From assembly GCA_023376005.1 (NCBI GenBank), contig CM042157.1, positions 84,149,724 to 84,213,723 of the forward strand: a stretch of 64,000 nucleotides of DNA, given 5' to 3'. The notes beneath the pieces were generated by a model. The model did no database searches. It worked only from the letters and a program-made list of their open reading frames with translations, and was not told the DNA's origin. Within the stretch, counting starts at the first letter, position 1, and each line of letters begins with the position of its first letter. Source of the stretch: Doryteuthis pealeii (taxonomy: Eukaryota > Mollusca > Cephalopoda > Myopsida > Loliginidae). Shown in pieces: positions 63,393 through 64,000 of this stretch. Made by a program: the position numbers and the translations under genes.

Positions 63393-64000
63393 TTAAAAAC
63401 AGAAAAGGTCTTTAATGAAAATGTATTACATAATGTTCATTTCAAGATGTTCTTGTATATTATTATTACTGGCAAGACTATGTGCCCTCCAAGTGTAAGT
63501 ATTTAAGTTTTAATGTAATGAAATATATTAGATAAGAAAGACTAACGAAATTAAATAAGAACGCACATAAAAAGATTACACTTATGTTTAATTATATTTG
63601 AAGAATAGAAGAATTATAGGCTAAACTTACAAATTGGTCGGAAAATTAAAACAGAAACTTTTTTGGTGGTCCCCCATGACAGTTTAACTGCAGTGTATGA
63701 ATGAACTTTTTTTGCGAATTGGGTTACGGTTTAGGGGTTTGGGGATTAAGGTTGTTTTTAATTACGCATTGCTTAAAAGAAAAAAACAATAATAAAAACA
63801 AAACAAATCACTATACATTTAATGTTGAAAAATATTTTTTTTTAAACCAAGTTTAATTGAAATTATTCATTGCAAATACTAACACAAACAACTGAGACTA
63901 ATGTGTCTACCGTTGGGTTCAATAATTAATTTCAATGGTTAATTAAATGTATTAATATGTTTTTTTAAGCAATACGTAATTTAAAACAACCTTAATCCCC
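63393..64000. mobile_element. MITE-A with adjoining H-like segment, cut by window end
   Basis: 63393-63618 repeats the segment found inside the composite at 19203-19431 (AAAGGTCTTTAATGAAAATG; CTGGCAAGACTATGTGCCC). MITE-A then starts GGCTAAACTTACAAATTGG at 63619 and runs to the end of the window, with its right arm incomplete. Confidence 0.8.

Overview
The window is non-coding, repeat-dominated eukaryotic DNA. It is AT-rich, with long (TA)n, (GA)n, (GT)n and poly-A tracts. It contains tRNA-derived SINEs, decayed non-LTR retrotransposon tails, mariner- and hAT-type remnants and foldback MITEs, plus two families of non-autonomous Helitrons. I found no intact protein-coding host gene, rRNA or functional tRNA, and nothing prokaryotic. 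The mix, and the wording of the LINE C-terminal fragments, fits an invertebrate animal. A marine lophotrochozoan such as a mollusc is plausible, but the sequence does not settle this.

Layout. 1-2.7 kb is featureless AT-rich DNA. 2.7-4.74 kb is a purine-rich minisatellite of about 2 kb. 4.9-9.8 kb holds compound microsatellites, a SINE-2 piece, a three-stem hammerhead-like fold, a MITE, a SINE-1 with target-site duplication and a Helitron. From 9,813 to about 34,000 runs 'copy A'. From 34,841 (first base after a 100-N gap) to about 58,620 the same 24 kb is repeated in the same orientation as 'copy B'. The copies are nearly identical base for base but differ by several large indels. 58.6-64 kb is again a mosaic: a SINE-C foldback, a 112-nt hairpin, retroposon K pieces, Helitron D, a LINE C-terminus and a Helitron nested in a Helitron.

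Family names used below are local. SINE-1 and SINE-2 are tRNA-headed SINEs. SINE-C is a SINE with a tRNA-like B box and a hammerhead-like 3' domain. Retroposon K is a 0.5-0.6 kb element with 13-bp target duplications. Helitron H is about 630 bp and Helitron D about 290-490 bp; both have TC...CTAG ends between host A and T. MITE-A has GGCTAAAC...GTTTAGCC ends and 8-bp duplications. MITE-B is mariner-like with CAGGGTGACCC ends. hAT-E is about 1.07 kb with TAGGGACTGGCAAA ends and 8-bp duplications.

The A/B comparison is the most informative part. It supplies empty sites proving mobility of Helitron H and retroposon K, and a 1.6-kb deletion in A. It also exposes a B-only stretch of about 0.8 kb almost devoid of G on the + strand (about 15 G against 146 C in 780 bp), which I cannot explain. 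Whether A and B are a real tandem duplication or two haplotypes placed end to end by the assembler is open. The N gap exactly at the start of B favours the assembly explanation.
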